7,841 nucleotides of DNA from the NCBI GenBank assembly GCA_023336875.1, contig JAMBLH010000114.1, positions 1 to 7,841 on the forward strand, given 5' to 3'. The notes under the pieces are model-generated. The model was not told the origin of the DNA and did no database searches. It was given only the letters and a program-made list of their open reading frames with translations. The translations under genes and the position numbers were made by a program. Each line of letters starts with the position of its first letter. Within the stretch, counting starts at the first letter, position 1. Source of the DNA: Actinomycetes bacterium (GTDB taxonomy: Bacteria; Actinomycetota; Acidimicrobiia; Spongiisociales; UBA5794). This document shows, piece by piece, positions 1-6,824 of this stretch.

Positions 1-90
1 CTCTTTGGCCGCGGTGGCATCCTCTCAGGCGACTCCGCCCACACGATCCGCACGCGAGCTGTTCAAACCAACCCCGACATCGGCCGCTGA
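1..90 (+). CDS. C-terminal end of an unidentified upstream gene (partial)
   Basis: Frame 1 is open from the window edge to a TGA at 88-90 and would encode 29 residues ending in VQTNPDIGR. About three quarters of its codons end in C or G, more than in the other two forward frames here, which fits the coding style of the rest of the window. The other two frames are also open over this stretch, so openness alone is weak evidence. I do not recognise the peptide and cannot name a family. If real, it is the end of a gene lying upstream of leuS on the same strand, leaving a gap of 66 bases. It could equally be non-coding upstream DNA. Confidence 0.38.
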   Translation, partial: LFGRGGILSGDSAHTIRTRAVQTNPDIGR

Positions 91-129
91 CGGCCTGCCG
101 CCCACGAACGCAGGGGTGGGGGAAGTGGC

Positions 130-135
130 TACGAT
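130..135 (+). promoter_or_regulatory. Possible -10 hexamer upstream of leuS
   Basis: TACGAT fits the actinobacterial TAnnnT pattern and sits 21 bases before the leuS ATG, leaving room for a short leader that contains the ribosome binding site at 147-152. No convincing -35 element is visible at the right distance. A hexamer of this loose pattern is expected by chance in a good share of gaps this long, so this is only a candidate. Confidence 0.25.
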
Positions 136-146
136 TGCGGGTTCAC

Positions 147-152
147 GAGGAG
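147..152 (+). promoter_or_regulatory. Ribosome binding site of leuS
   Basis: GAGGAG lies four bases before the ATG at 157. It supports that start: the frame has a stop at 88-90 and no other ATG, GTG or TTG between that stop and 157. Confidence 0.75.
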
Positions 153-156
153 TGCA

Positions 157-2892
157 ATGGGGTCCTACGATTTCACAGAGATCGAGAGCCGCTGGCAGCA
201 GGTGTGGGCTGACCAGGGGATGTACCGCGTCCCAAATCCGGGTGACCAGAACTTCGACGAATCGAAGCCAAAGAAGTACTTCCTCGACATGTTCCCCTAT
301 CCCTCGGGTGCAGGACTCCACGTGGGGCATCCCCTCGGCTACATCGGAACCGACATCTTCGCTCGTTTTCATCGAATGCGAGGCGCAAATGTGCTCCATC
401 CGATGGGGTTCGACTCGTTCGGCCTCCCTGCAGAGCAGTATGCCGTTGAGACGGGTGTCCACCCTCGGATCACGACCGAGAAGAACATCGAGACGTACAC
501 CCGCCAGCTCAAGGCCTTCGGGTTCTCCTATGACTGGGACCGCATGGTCGCTACGACAGATCCCGAGTACTACCGGTGGACGCAATGGATCTTTCTCCAG
601 CTTTTTGGTGCCTGGTTCGATGAGGAGCAGGGCAAGGCAAGACCGATGGACCAACTTGTCGAAGAGCTCGAATCCGGGTTGCGGTCAGCCGATGGTGTGA
701 TGTGGCAGAACCTACCCGAACTCGATCGCCGCGAGTACCTGGACAGCCAACGTCTCGCATATATAGATGAGGTGCCTGTCAACTGGTGCCCCGCTCTTGG
801 CACGGTCCTTGCCAATGAGGAAGTGACCGTGGATGGGCGGTCGGATCGCGGTAACTATCCCGTGTTCAAACGCCCTCTCCGACAGTGGATGCTGCGGATA
901 ACTGCCTACGCGGATCGGCTCATCGACGAGCTCGATCTCGTTGAATGGCCTGAATCGGTCAAGACCATGCAGCGGAACTGGATCGGTCGGTCTGAGGGCG
1001 CAACGATCATCTTCGACGTCGAGGGGCACACTCAGATGCGGGTGTTCACCACAAGGCCAGACACCGTGTTTGGCGCGACCTACATGGTGGTGGCTCCTGA
1101 GCATCCAATGGTCGACGAGATCACGAAGGAGATGTGGCCTGACGGAACGAAGCCGCTGTGGACGCTCGGCATCGACACGCCTCGCGATGCGGTTGCCGCC
1201 TACCGGCTTGCAGCGTCGCGTAAGTCAGATATCGAACGTCAGGCCGAGGACAGACAGAAGACGGGTGTGTTTACAGGGGGGTATGCCATCAACCCCCTCA
1301 CCGGAGACCCGGTCCCTATATTCATTGCCGACTACGTCCTTGTGGGCTACGGTACCGGGGCGATCATGGCGGTTCCCGGTCAGGACGAGAGAGACTGGGA
1401 GTTCGCTGAGGCATTCGATCTCCCGATCGTCCGAACCGTCCAACCGCCACCTGAGTTCGACGGCGATGCCTATACGGGTCCTGGTCCTGCGATCAATTCG
1501 GGTTTCCTCGATGGCCTGGACATCGACGCCGCCAAGAAGAGGATCATTCAGTGGCTCGAGACGAATGGCGCAGGCATGGGCACGGTTACCTACAAGCTGC
1601 GCGACTGGCTCTTCTCCCGCCAACGGTACTGGGGAGAGCCGATTCCGATCCTTCACGGTCCCAACGGAGAACTCATACCTGTGCCCGAGGATGAGTTGCC
1701 TCTTCTGCTTCCGGAAGTTGATGATTACAGCCCCCACGCATCTGACGACGAACATGCAGAGCCAACGCCGACGCTGTCCAATGCTTCAGATGACTGGAAG
1801 TTCGTCGAGATCGATGGTGTCAGCTATGAGCGCGAACTCAACACGATGCCACAGTGGGCTGGATCCTGTTGGTACTACCTCAGATACATCGACTCGTCCG
1901 ACGATGAACGCCTTGTCGATCCGGACATGGAACGCTACTGGATGGGCGATTCTGGCGTTGACTTGTACGTGGGGGGAGTGGAACACGCGGTTCTGCATCT
2001 GCTCTATGCACGGTTCTGGCACAAGGTGCTCAACGATCTCGGTCACGTCGGAACGAAGGAGCCCTTCGGCAGGCTGTTCAATCAGGGCTACATCCTTGCC
2101 GATGCCTATCAGGACGAACGCGGCATCTACGTTCCCGCCGCGGATGTCGTTGAGGACGATGGGATCTTCACATACGAGGGGGAAGCGGTCATACCTGTGT
2201 ACGGCAAGATGGGTAAGTCGCTCAAGAACTCTGTCAATCCCGATGAGATCTTCGACGAATACGGCGTGGATACGCTCCGCCTCTATGAGATGTTCATGGG
2301 GCCCCTCGATACTTCTCGCCCATGGTCGACCAAGGACATTGTTGGTGTCCACAGATTCCTGCAACGTCTGTGGCGGAACTTCATCGACGAGGACACAGGC
2401 GAGGTGCTCGTCAGCGACGGCCCCTCCGATGGCGACCTCCAGGTCCTGTTGCACAGGACGATCGAAGCGGTTGGCCACGACATGGAGAATCTGCATTTCA
2501 ATACCGCTGTCGCTCGCTTGTTCGAACTCAACAATGCACTCGTAGGCATTGAGCGGGTCCCGTCAGACGTGGCAGATGTTCTTCCCAGGTTGTTGTCGCC
2601 CCTGGCCCCGCACGTTGCCGAGGAGTTGTGGTCGCGTATGGGCAAGGAGGGGTCTGTCGTGACCGCTGACTGGCCGTTGTGTGACAAGTCCCTGATCGCA
2701 GAGGACACGGCAACCATGGTGGTGCAGGTGAACGGAAAGGTGCGTGACCGGATCGAGGTACCGATCGGTATCACCGAGGAGGATGCTGTGGCTCTTGCGC
2801 TTGGCTCGGAGAGAGTCCGGGCGCACACGGGAGGGGCACAGCCCAGGAAGGTGATCTCCCGTCTGCCCAACATCCTCAGCCTCGTAGTGTGA
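157..2892 (+). CDS. leuS: Leucyl-tRNA synthetase
   Basis: This cytoplasmic class I synthetase joins leucine to tRNA-Leu using ATP and hydrolyses mischarged tRNA. The protein has 911 residues, against about 860 in E. coli and more in actinobacteria. The ATP-binding HIGH motif reads HVGH (55-58). A segment at about 155-198, between the conserved start of the enzyme and VNWCP, resembles the extra stretch of actinobacterial LeuRS. The CP1 editing domain carries the threonine-rich TTRPDT (298-303) and the loop GTGAIMAVPGQDERD (399-413), whose final Asp corresponds to the amino-group-binding Asp345 of E. coli. RDWLFSRQRYWG (482-493) and MPQWAGSCWYYLRY (from 564) are typical. The KMSKS loop reads KMGKS (684-688). 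The anticodon-binding helices follow, then the C-terminal domain from about 854 (MVVQVNGKVRDR). The gene is complete. Its TGA overlaps the GTG of the next gene. Confidence 0.98.
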   Translation: MGSYDFTEIESRWQQVWADQGMYRVPNPGDQNFDESKPKKYFLDMFPYPSGAGLHVGHPLGYIGTDIFARFHRMRGANVLHPMGFDSFGLPAEQYAVETGVHPRITTEKNIETYTRQLKAFGFSYDWDRMVATTDPEYYRWTQWIFLQLFGAWFDEEQGKARPMDQLVEELESGLRSADGVMWQNLPELDRREYLDSQRLAYIDEVPVNWCPALGTVLANEEVTVDGRSDRGNYPVFKRPLRQWMLRITAYADRLIDELDLVEWPESVKTMQRNWIGRSEGATIIFDVEGHTQMRVFTTRPDTVFGATYMVVAPEHPMVDEITKEMWPDGTKPLWTLGIDTPRDAVAAYRLAASRKSDIERQAEDRQKTGVFTGGYAINPLTGDPVPIFIADYVLVGYGTGAIMAVPGQDERDWEFAEAFDLPIVRTVQPPPEFDGDAYTGPGPAINSGFLDGLDIDAAKKRIIQWLETNGAGMGTVTYKLRDWLFSRQRYWGEPIPILHGPNGELIPVPEDELPLLLPEVDDYSPHASDDEHAEPTPTLSNASDDWKFVEIDGVSYERELNTMPQWAGSCWYYLRYIDSSDDERLVDPDMERYWMGDSGVDLYVGGVEHAVLHLLYARFWHKVLNDLGHVGTKEPFGRLFNQGYILADAYQDERGIYVPAADVVEDDGIFTYEGEAVIPVYGKMGKSLKNSVNPDEIFDEYGVDTLRLYEMFMGPLDTSRPWSTKDIVGVHRFLQRLWRNFIDEDTGEVLVSDGPSDGDLQVLLHRTIEAVGHDMENLHFNTAVARLFELNNALVGIERVPSDVADVLPRLLSPLAPHVAEELWSRMGKEGSVVTADWPLCDKSLIAEDTATMVVQVNGKVRDRIEVPIGITEEDAVALALGSERVRAHTGGAQPRKVISRLPNILSLVV

Positions 2893-3281
2893 GCGTTCCC
2901 GCATCCGTGGCGATGAGGCGCGCCGGTTTCGACGTTGGTGGCTTGGATATCTCCAATGTCACCATTCGTCCGATGCCGCGATGGGCGTCGCGCATACTCG
3001 GGTCGGACGTCGCAGCCATCACCCTTGGTAATACCATCCTGATAGGGGGACACCGCTTCGACGAGGTGGTCAGTGGTGAACAGCCGGAACTTCTGCGTCA
3101 TGAACTTGTGCATGTCGGCCAGTGGCGTAGCGAGGGGAGAGTTGGGTTTCTTGCGCGCTACTTCAGTGACTATCTCCGGAACCGGCTGATCGGGCTCAAC
3201 CACCGAGTCGCCTACAGAGCGATCGGATTCGAGGCAGCGGCGTTCGACACGTCCCAACGACCGGATCAGGAGTTGACGTGA
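2889..3281 (+). CDS. Small HExxH metallopeptidase-like protein, DUF4157-type
   Basis: The predicted protein has 130 residues, no membrane segment and no clear signal peptide. Its core is HELVHVGQW (71-79), a zinc-protease type HExxH motif preceded by Arg70, then GRVGFLARYFSDYLR and AYRAIGFEAAAFD, where Glu115 could be the third zinc ligand. This pattern, with a preceding stretch like AAITLGNTILIGG, resembles the DUF4157 domain. Whether such short proteins cleave anything is not established, so the substrate is unknown. The GTG start at 2889 overlaps the leuS stop (GTGA), with no ribosome binding site of its own, so translation probably depends on ribosomes finishing leuS. Later in-frame starts (GTG 2907, ATG 2913) are possible and would keep the core. 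Its TGA overlaps the start of the membrane protease gene. Confidence 0.8.
   Translation: MSVPASVAMRRAGFDVGGLDISNVTIRPMPRWASRILGSDVAAITLGNTILIGGHRFDEVVSGEQPELLRHELVHVGQWRSEGRVGFLARYFSDYLRNRLIGLNHRVAYRAIGFEAAAFDTSQRPDQELT
3268..3272 (+). promoter_or_regulatory. Ribosome binding site of the CPBP protease gene
   Basis: AGGAG lies five bases before the GTG at 3278, inside the last codons of the upstream gene. It decides the start of the protease gene and shows that this gene can load ribosomes itself as well as by coupling. Confidence 0.7.
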
Positions 3282-4066
3282 CACAGCCTCCGCCACCCAC
3301 CGGTTATCTGCCCGTCGCAGATTGGCGGTACTGGGAAGTGGTCGTCGTGTTCTTCAGCGGTGCATTCGCTTCCATTTTCGTCGCTGCAGGCGTCGTGGCG
3401 GTAGGCATGGATCCGTTGGAGCCGATTCCGTTCTCAGTGATCTTCGGCGCGCAGGGCACAGCGAGTTTCGCCATGATGTGGTATCTGTCGCGGACTCGAG
3501 GGTCTGGTTCGCTGGCGGCAGACACGGGTCTGGTCATCAGCGGTTCTGACTGGTGGGGAGTCCCGGCTGGGATGGGACTCCAGATCGCAATAGCGCTCGT
3601 GACCGCTCCGATTATCGTGTGGGTCTGGCCTGATGGCCCGCCGTCCCAAAGTGTTGCTGATGTGGCGGAGTCGTCCGAGACCTTGATGGAGCAGATTCTG
3701 GTGCTCGTCGTCATCGCGGTCGGGGCACCGATCATCGAGGAGATGATCTTCCGCGGAATGCTGCTATCGATTCTGGCGCGGTCGCTCAATCGCTGGCCAG
3801 CAATACTGATCTCTGCTGCCGTCTTTGCTGCGATTCACCTATTCGATCCAAACGCGATCGCTGTCATTCCCGGACTGTTCCTGCTCGGCGTCGTGCTTGG
3901 TTGGGTAGCCATACGGAGGGGGGATCTCTCTCTCGCGATTGCAATGCATTCCGGTATCAATCTCCTCGCCGCGATAACCCTCCTCTATGGCGACTCGATT
4001 CTTGGGTGGGCAGAGGAGCAATTGGACCAAATGGAACAACTCGAAGCGATCATTCGACTGTTCTAG
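3278..4066 (+). CDS. CPBP family intramembrane glutamic endopeptidase (Rce1/CAAX-protease-like)
   Basis: The predicted 262-residue membrane protein has about seven hydrophobic segments (roughly 20-43, 52-70, 95-117, 138-153, 174-190, 193-211, 218-238). All signature motifs of the CPBP/ABI family are present: EEMIFRG with the catalytic glutamate pair E154-E155 and R159, the F183-to-H187 motif (FAAIH), and H224 with N228 in HSGIN. By family knowledge these residues activate water for cleavage inside the membrane; members process prenylated proteins in eukaryotes and peptides or membrane proteins in bacteria. The substrate here cannot be read from sequence. The short N-terminus is proline-rich (TQPPPPTG). 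GTG 3278 overlaps the stop of the HELVH gene and has a good ribosome binding site. The C-terminal tail is rich in glutamate and glutamine (about 246-257). The family call is firm; its role is unknown. Confidence 0.92.
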   Translation: MTQPPPPTGYLPVADWRYWEVVVVFFSGAFASIFVAAGVVAVGMDPLEPIPFSVIFGAQGTASFAMMWYLSRTRGSGSLAADTGLVISGSDWWGVPAGMGLQIAIALVTAPIIVWVWPDGPPSQSVADVAESSETLMEQILVLVVIAVGAPIIEEMIFRGMLLSILARSLNRWPAILISAAVFAAIHLFDPNAIAVIPGLFLLGVVLGWVAIRRGDLSLAIAMHSGINLLAAITLLYGDSILGWAEEQLDQMEQLEAIIRLF

Positions 4067-4072
4067 GCCCAT

Positions 4073-4100
4073 TGAGTGGGTCGCGGCGCTGTGATACGTT
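4073..4100 (+). promoter_or_regulatory. Possible promoter of comEA-comEC
   Basis: TTGAGT (4073-4078, four of six bases of the -35 consensus) and TACGTT (4095-4100, fitting TAnnnT) are separated by 16 bases in the gap after the CPBP protease stop. Transcription would start near 4107, about 20 bases before the ATG at 4127. This would let the competence genes be expressed apart from leuS. If it is a promoter, the more upstream GTG starts proposed for comEA (4076, 4091) lie before the transcript begins. The match is modest. Confidence 0.35.
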
Positions 4101-4126
4101 GCTTTGGCGCGGCGGTTGGGGTACGG

Positions 4127-4687
4127 ATGGCGCGCGATCCCTCGAACCTTGCGGTGACTGTGACAGGTGTTGCAGTGCTCGTCGTGATCACGGGTGTGGT
4201 GTGGTTCGGGCTCGGTGATGAGGAGGCGCCGCCGGTTCCGACCCGATCTGAGACGTCCCAGGAGCCAGATGCACAGACGATTCGTGTCCATATCTCGGGT
4301 GCCGTAGCTGCTCCGGGTGTGGTTCAGCTTCCGTCGGACGCGATCGTGGCCGATGCCGTTGCTGCAGCCGGAGGAGCCATCGAGATAGCAGACCTCACAT
4401 CGATCAATCTCGCAGCGACACTCAGAGAGGGAGAGAGAATCGTCGTCCCTGACGGATCCCAGCAGGGTGCTGGGGTGATTCAAGGAGCTGAAGAGGGAGT
4501 TGATCTCAACGCGGCTACAGCGAGAGAACTGGAATCACTTCCGGGTGTTGGCCCTGTGTTGGCTGAGCGAATCGTTGCGTTCAGGACCGATCGTGGGCCG
4601 TTCCTCACTGTTGAAGATCTGCTCGACGTACCGGGGATAGGTGAATCCAAGCTGTCCCAGATGCGAGACTCCATCACGTATCCGTGA
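4127..4687 (+). CDS. comEA: Competence protein ComEA (SLBB and helix-hairpin-helix DNA receptor)
   Basis: ComEA is the membrane-anchored receptor that binds incoming double-stranded DNA outside the cytoplasmic membrane and passes it to ComEC. The 186-residue protein starts with a short charged stretch, one membrane anchor (about 8-29), and a linker rich in Pro, Glu and Ser. An SLBB domain follows (about 52-108, starting IRVHISGAVAAPGVV), then two helix-hairpin-helix motifs (LPGVGPVLA at 138-146 and VPGIGESKL at 168-176) after the family signature DLNAATARELESLPGVG. The frame stays open to GTG 4076 and GTG 4091, but these would add residues before the anchor, lack ribosome binding sites and may precede the transcript start. 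ATG 4127 has only a weak GGGG at 4118-4121, so the start is moderately certain. Its stop overlaps the comEC start. Confidence 0.93.
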   Translation: MARDPSNLAVTVTGVAVLVVITGVVWFGLGDEEAPPVPTRSETSQEPDAQTIRVHISGAVAAPGVVQLPSDAIVADAVAAAGGAIEIADLTSINLAATLREGERIVVPDGSQQGAGVIQGAEEGVDLNAATARELESLPGVGPVLAERIVAFRTDRGPFLTVEDLLDVPGIGESKLSQMRDSITYP

Positions 4688-6792
4688 GGTTGGAGGTCTC
4701 GGTTCCTGGTCGCTGGTGCCTTCTGGCCGCATCCACCACATGGTTAGGGACCATCATCGGATTCTCATCGGTGCGACGCGCCGCAGTTCTGGCGGCTCTC
4801 CTGGTGTCCTTCGTCGTTCTTGTACGTCGCCGTTCTGTCGCCGTTTCGGTCGCGTTCCTGATTCTCGGCATGCTCTCGGGCGCTGTCGCAGGAGAGAGGG
4901 TGGGTGCGATCCAGCGAGCAGAGCTTCCTCAGGGCCATGTCGTGCTTGTTGCTCGAATGGCCGAGGAAGCAAGCGGTGCCTCCTATGCGAGGGCAGTTGT
5001 CGACCCGCTGTCTGTCGATGGAGTTCCGTGGGGCGGACCACGCCTCGTGCTCGCCGGTGTCGATCCCGAGGCGTCTGTTGGCGCGACCGTGACTCTCGAG
5101 GGAGATCTGAGGGCACGGGTCTCACGTGTCCGTGACGAGATCGTTGCGGGAGTCCTGACGGTCGACGAGGTGGTGAGCGTACGGGCATCGGCGAATCCAA
5201 TCGTTCAAATGGGGAACTCGATCCGTGGTCGTGTAGCTGGTGTGTACGACGGATCGAGGTCAGGCGATGGGTTGGTACGAGGTCTCCTGATTGGCGACAC
5301 ATCCCTCCTTTCCGTTGCACACGAGGAAGATCTTCGGAGAGCCGGTCTTGCCCACTTCATCGCCGTATCGGGTTCGAACGTCGCGATGTTTCTCGTCGCG
5401 TGGTGGTTCCTCACCGCTCCAATAGCTGTGAGGCCAGTACTTCGGGTTGCCGGAGGATTCATTGGTCTCGCTGTGTTCGCGGTTGTGACTCGGTGGGAAC
5501 CATCGGTGATCAGAGCCTCGGTCATGGCCGCGGTACCTCTGCTCGGTGGGTTGATTGGCCTCCCGTTCGATCCGTGGATGGCGCTCGGGACGGCGGCCAC
5601 AGCCCTCCTTCTGTTCTCCGGCCAGCTTGCGTTCTCGGTCGGGTTTCAGCTCTCGGTTGCTGCCACGGCAGGCGTTCTGGTCGGAGTTGGAGCTGTGGGA
5701 GCCAGGAAGCCTGCGTGGTTGTTCACTCCACTGTTCATGACGATCGGTGCACAGGCGGCGGTCGCACCGATCATCCTCTTCGTATTCGGATCGATTCCGC
5801 TACTCGCTCCGCTGACGAATCTCGTCGTTGCGCCCCTGGTGGCTCTCACCACTGCAATCGGTGCAGTGGCACTCGTTCTACCGCCAGTTGCGGGGGTCGC
5901 AGACATCGGCGCATCGATGATCCTTTCCATCTCGGCGATGGCGGCATCGGGGCCGCAGCTCTCGTGGATGGGTGCAGTTGCCTCGGGTGTCGTTGGCGGC
6001 GCCGTGGCGTGGAGATCTTCTCGCCCACTGGGCATAGCGGTTGCTGTGATCTCCATAGTTGCGATAGCGGGAACAGTTACAACATGGCCATTGGAGCCGA
6101 CGATGGTTGTGCTCGACGTTGGACAGGGTGACGCGATCCTTCTTCAGGATCCAAGTGGGCAGGCAGTGCTCGTTGACGGTGGGTCTGATGCCCGATCTCT
6201 TGACAGGGCACTCAGACGGCACGGAGTGAAACGGTTGGATCTCGTTGTCGTGACCCATGGCGATCTGGACCATGTTGGAGGCATCGTTGACCTTGTCTCG
6301 TCTGGCAGTGTTGCCGAGATGTGGGTGCCAAAGTTCATGAGCGAGTCCGGGCTCCTTGCCGAAGTAATCGATCAAGCAGAGTCCGCCGGCGTTCCCGTGC
6401 TCCGGGTCGGCACCGGTCGGGTTCGTTCAACGCATTCAATCGACATCGAAGTGCTAGGACCGCGGCGCAGGTACCAGGGGGAGAACGATGGATCGGTGAC
6501 CATGCTCGTTTCTGCAGGAATATCTGTCCTCCTTGGAGGTGACATCGAGGGCATTGCACAAGGTGAACTGCCAGGGGTCAAACCGGACGTCCTGATTGTC
6601 CCCCATCATGGATCTGGCACGACAGACCTCGAGTGGCTTCAATGTGTTGTGGGGGCACTTGCCGTGCTTTCGTACGGGGAGAATCGATACGGGCACCCGC
6701 ATCCCGACGTTCTTGATGTCCTCGAGGCAACGGGGACAGAAGTTCGCCACACGTATCTCGAAGGAGATATCTCCGTAGGTCTTGGGTGGTAG
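4684..6792 (+). CDS. comEC: DNA uptake channel ComEC/Rec2
   Basis: ComEC is the inner-membrane channel through which single-stranded DNA enters during natural transformation. The protein has 702 residues (B. subtilis: 776). Order: hydrophobic segments (about 10-70); a soluble DUF4131/OB-type region (about 80-170); the polytopic Competence domain (about 190-465) with HFIAVSGSN (225-233), PSVIRASVMA (273-282) and GFQLSVAAT (320-328); and a C-terminal metallo-beta-lactamase domain (about 470-702). The latter keeps DVGQGD (478-483), HGDLDH (525-530), the Asn-Asp pair at 601-602, GGD ending at D620, HHGSG (641-645) and SYGENRYGHPHP (663-674). These residues suggest an intact metal site, thought in this family to degrade the non-entering strand. 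GTG 4684 overlaps the comEA stop (GTGA) and has no clear ribosome binding site, so translation is probably coupled. Confidence 0.96.
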   Translation: MRLEVSVPGRWCLLAASTTWLGTIIGFSSVRRAAVLAALLVSFVVLVRRRSVAVSVAFLILGMLSGAVAGERVGAIQRAELPQGHVVLVARMAEEASGASYARAVVDPLSVDGVPWGGPRLVLAGVDPEASVGATVTLEGDLRARVSRVRDEIVAGVLTVDEVVSVRASANPIVQMGNSIRGRVAGVYDGSRSGDGLVRGLLIGDTSLLSVAHEEDLRRAGLAHFIAVSGSNVAMFLVAWWFLTAPIAVRPVLRVAGGFIGLAVFAVVTRWEPSVIRASVMAAVPLLGGLIGLPFDPWMALGTAATALLLFSGQLAFSVGFQLSVAATAGVLVGVGAVGARKPAWLFTPLFMTIGAQAAVAPIILFVFGSIPLLAPLTNLVVAPLVALTTAIGAVALVLPPVAGVADIGASMILSISAMAASGPQLSWMGAVASGVVGGAVAWRSSRPLGIAVAVISIVAIAGTVTTWPLEPTMVVLDVGQGDAILLQDPSGQAVLVDGGSDARSLDRALRRHGVKRLDLVVVTHGDLDHVGGIVDLVSSGSVAEMWVPKFMSESGLLAEVIDQAESAGVPVLRVGTGRVRSTHSIDIEVLGPRRRYQGENDGSVTMLVSAGISVLLGGDIEGIAQGELPGVKPDVLIVPHHGSGTTDLEWLQCVVGALAVLSYGENRYGHPHPDVLDVLEATGTEVRHTYLEGDISVGLGW

Positions 6793-6810
6793 CAACCGCC
6801 CTGCCTCGGC

Positions 6811-6816
6811 TATGTT
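6811..6816 (+). promoter_or_regulatory. Possible -10 hexamer for a leaderless holA transcript
   Basis: TATGTT fits the TAnnnT pattern and ends eight bases before the holA ATG, which puts the expected transcription start at or within two bases of the A of the start codon. Leaderless messages with this spacing are common in actinobacteria. A weak alternative is that GGTG at 6817-6820 acts as a poor ribosome binding site on a transcript from upstream. No -35 element stands out. Confidence 0.4.
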
Positions 6817-6824
6817 GGTGAAAC

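Noticed and set aside
1..60. GCGGTGGCATCC near the start, recalling the T-box motif of leuS leaders
   Set aside because: The T-box core (TGGnACCGCG type) matches only in part, and no specifier loop with a leucine codon or antiterminator pairing can be traced in the short leader.
82..95. Hairpin as a terminator of the upstream gene
   Set aside because: The stem is only five base pairs and no run of T follows; in GC-rich DNA such stems are common by chance.
5..700. Forward open frame from a TTG at 5 running into leuS
   Set aside because: It overlaps the leuS N-terminus in another frame; its product is Ser/Arg/Thr-rich without motifs.
941..2545. Open frame of 534 codons inside leuS on the same strand
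   Set aside because: It lies in the +2 frame of a certain leuS gene, has an Arg/Ser-rich composition typical of out-of-frame GC-rich DNA, and shows no domain.
2283..3296. Antisense open frame of 337 codons across the leuS end and the HELVH gene
   Set aside because: Both genes on the forward strand are supported by motifs and exact stop-start overlaps; the reverse product shows no recognisable motif.
4076..4126. Longer comEA beginning at GTG 4076
   Set aside because: There is no ribosome binding site, the added residues precede the membrane anchor without family resemblance, and a possible promoter lies inside this stretch.
6499..6624. Loss of the usual HxHxDH in the ComEC lactamase domain
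   Set aside because: HGDLDH at 525-530 has Asp where many hydrolases have the second His, but HxDxDH-like forms are ordinary among ComEC proteins and the other metal ligands are present.
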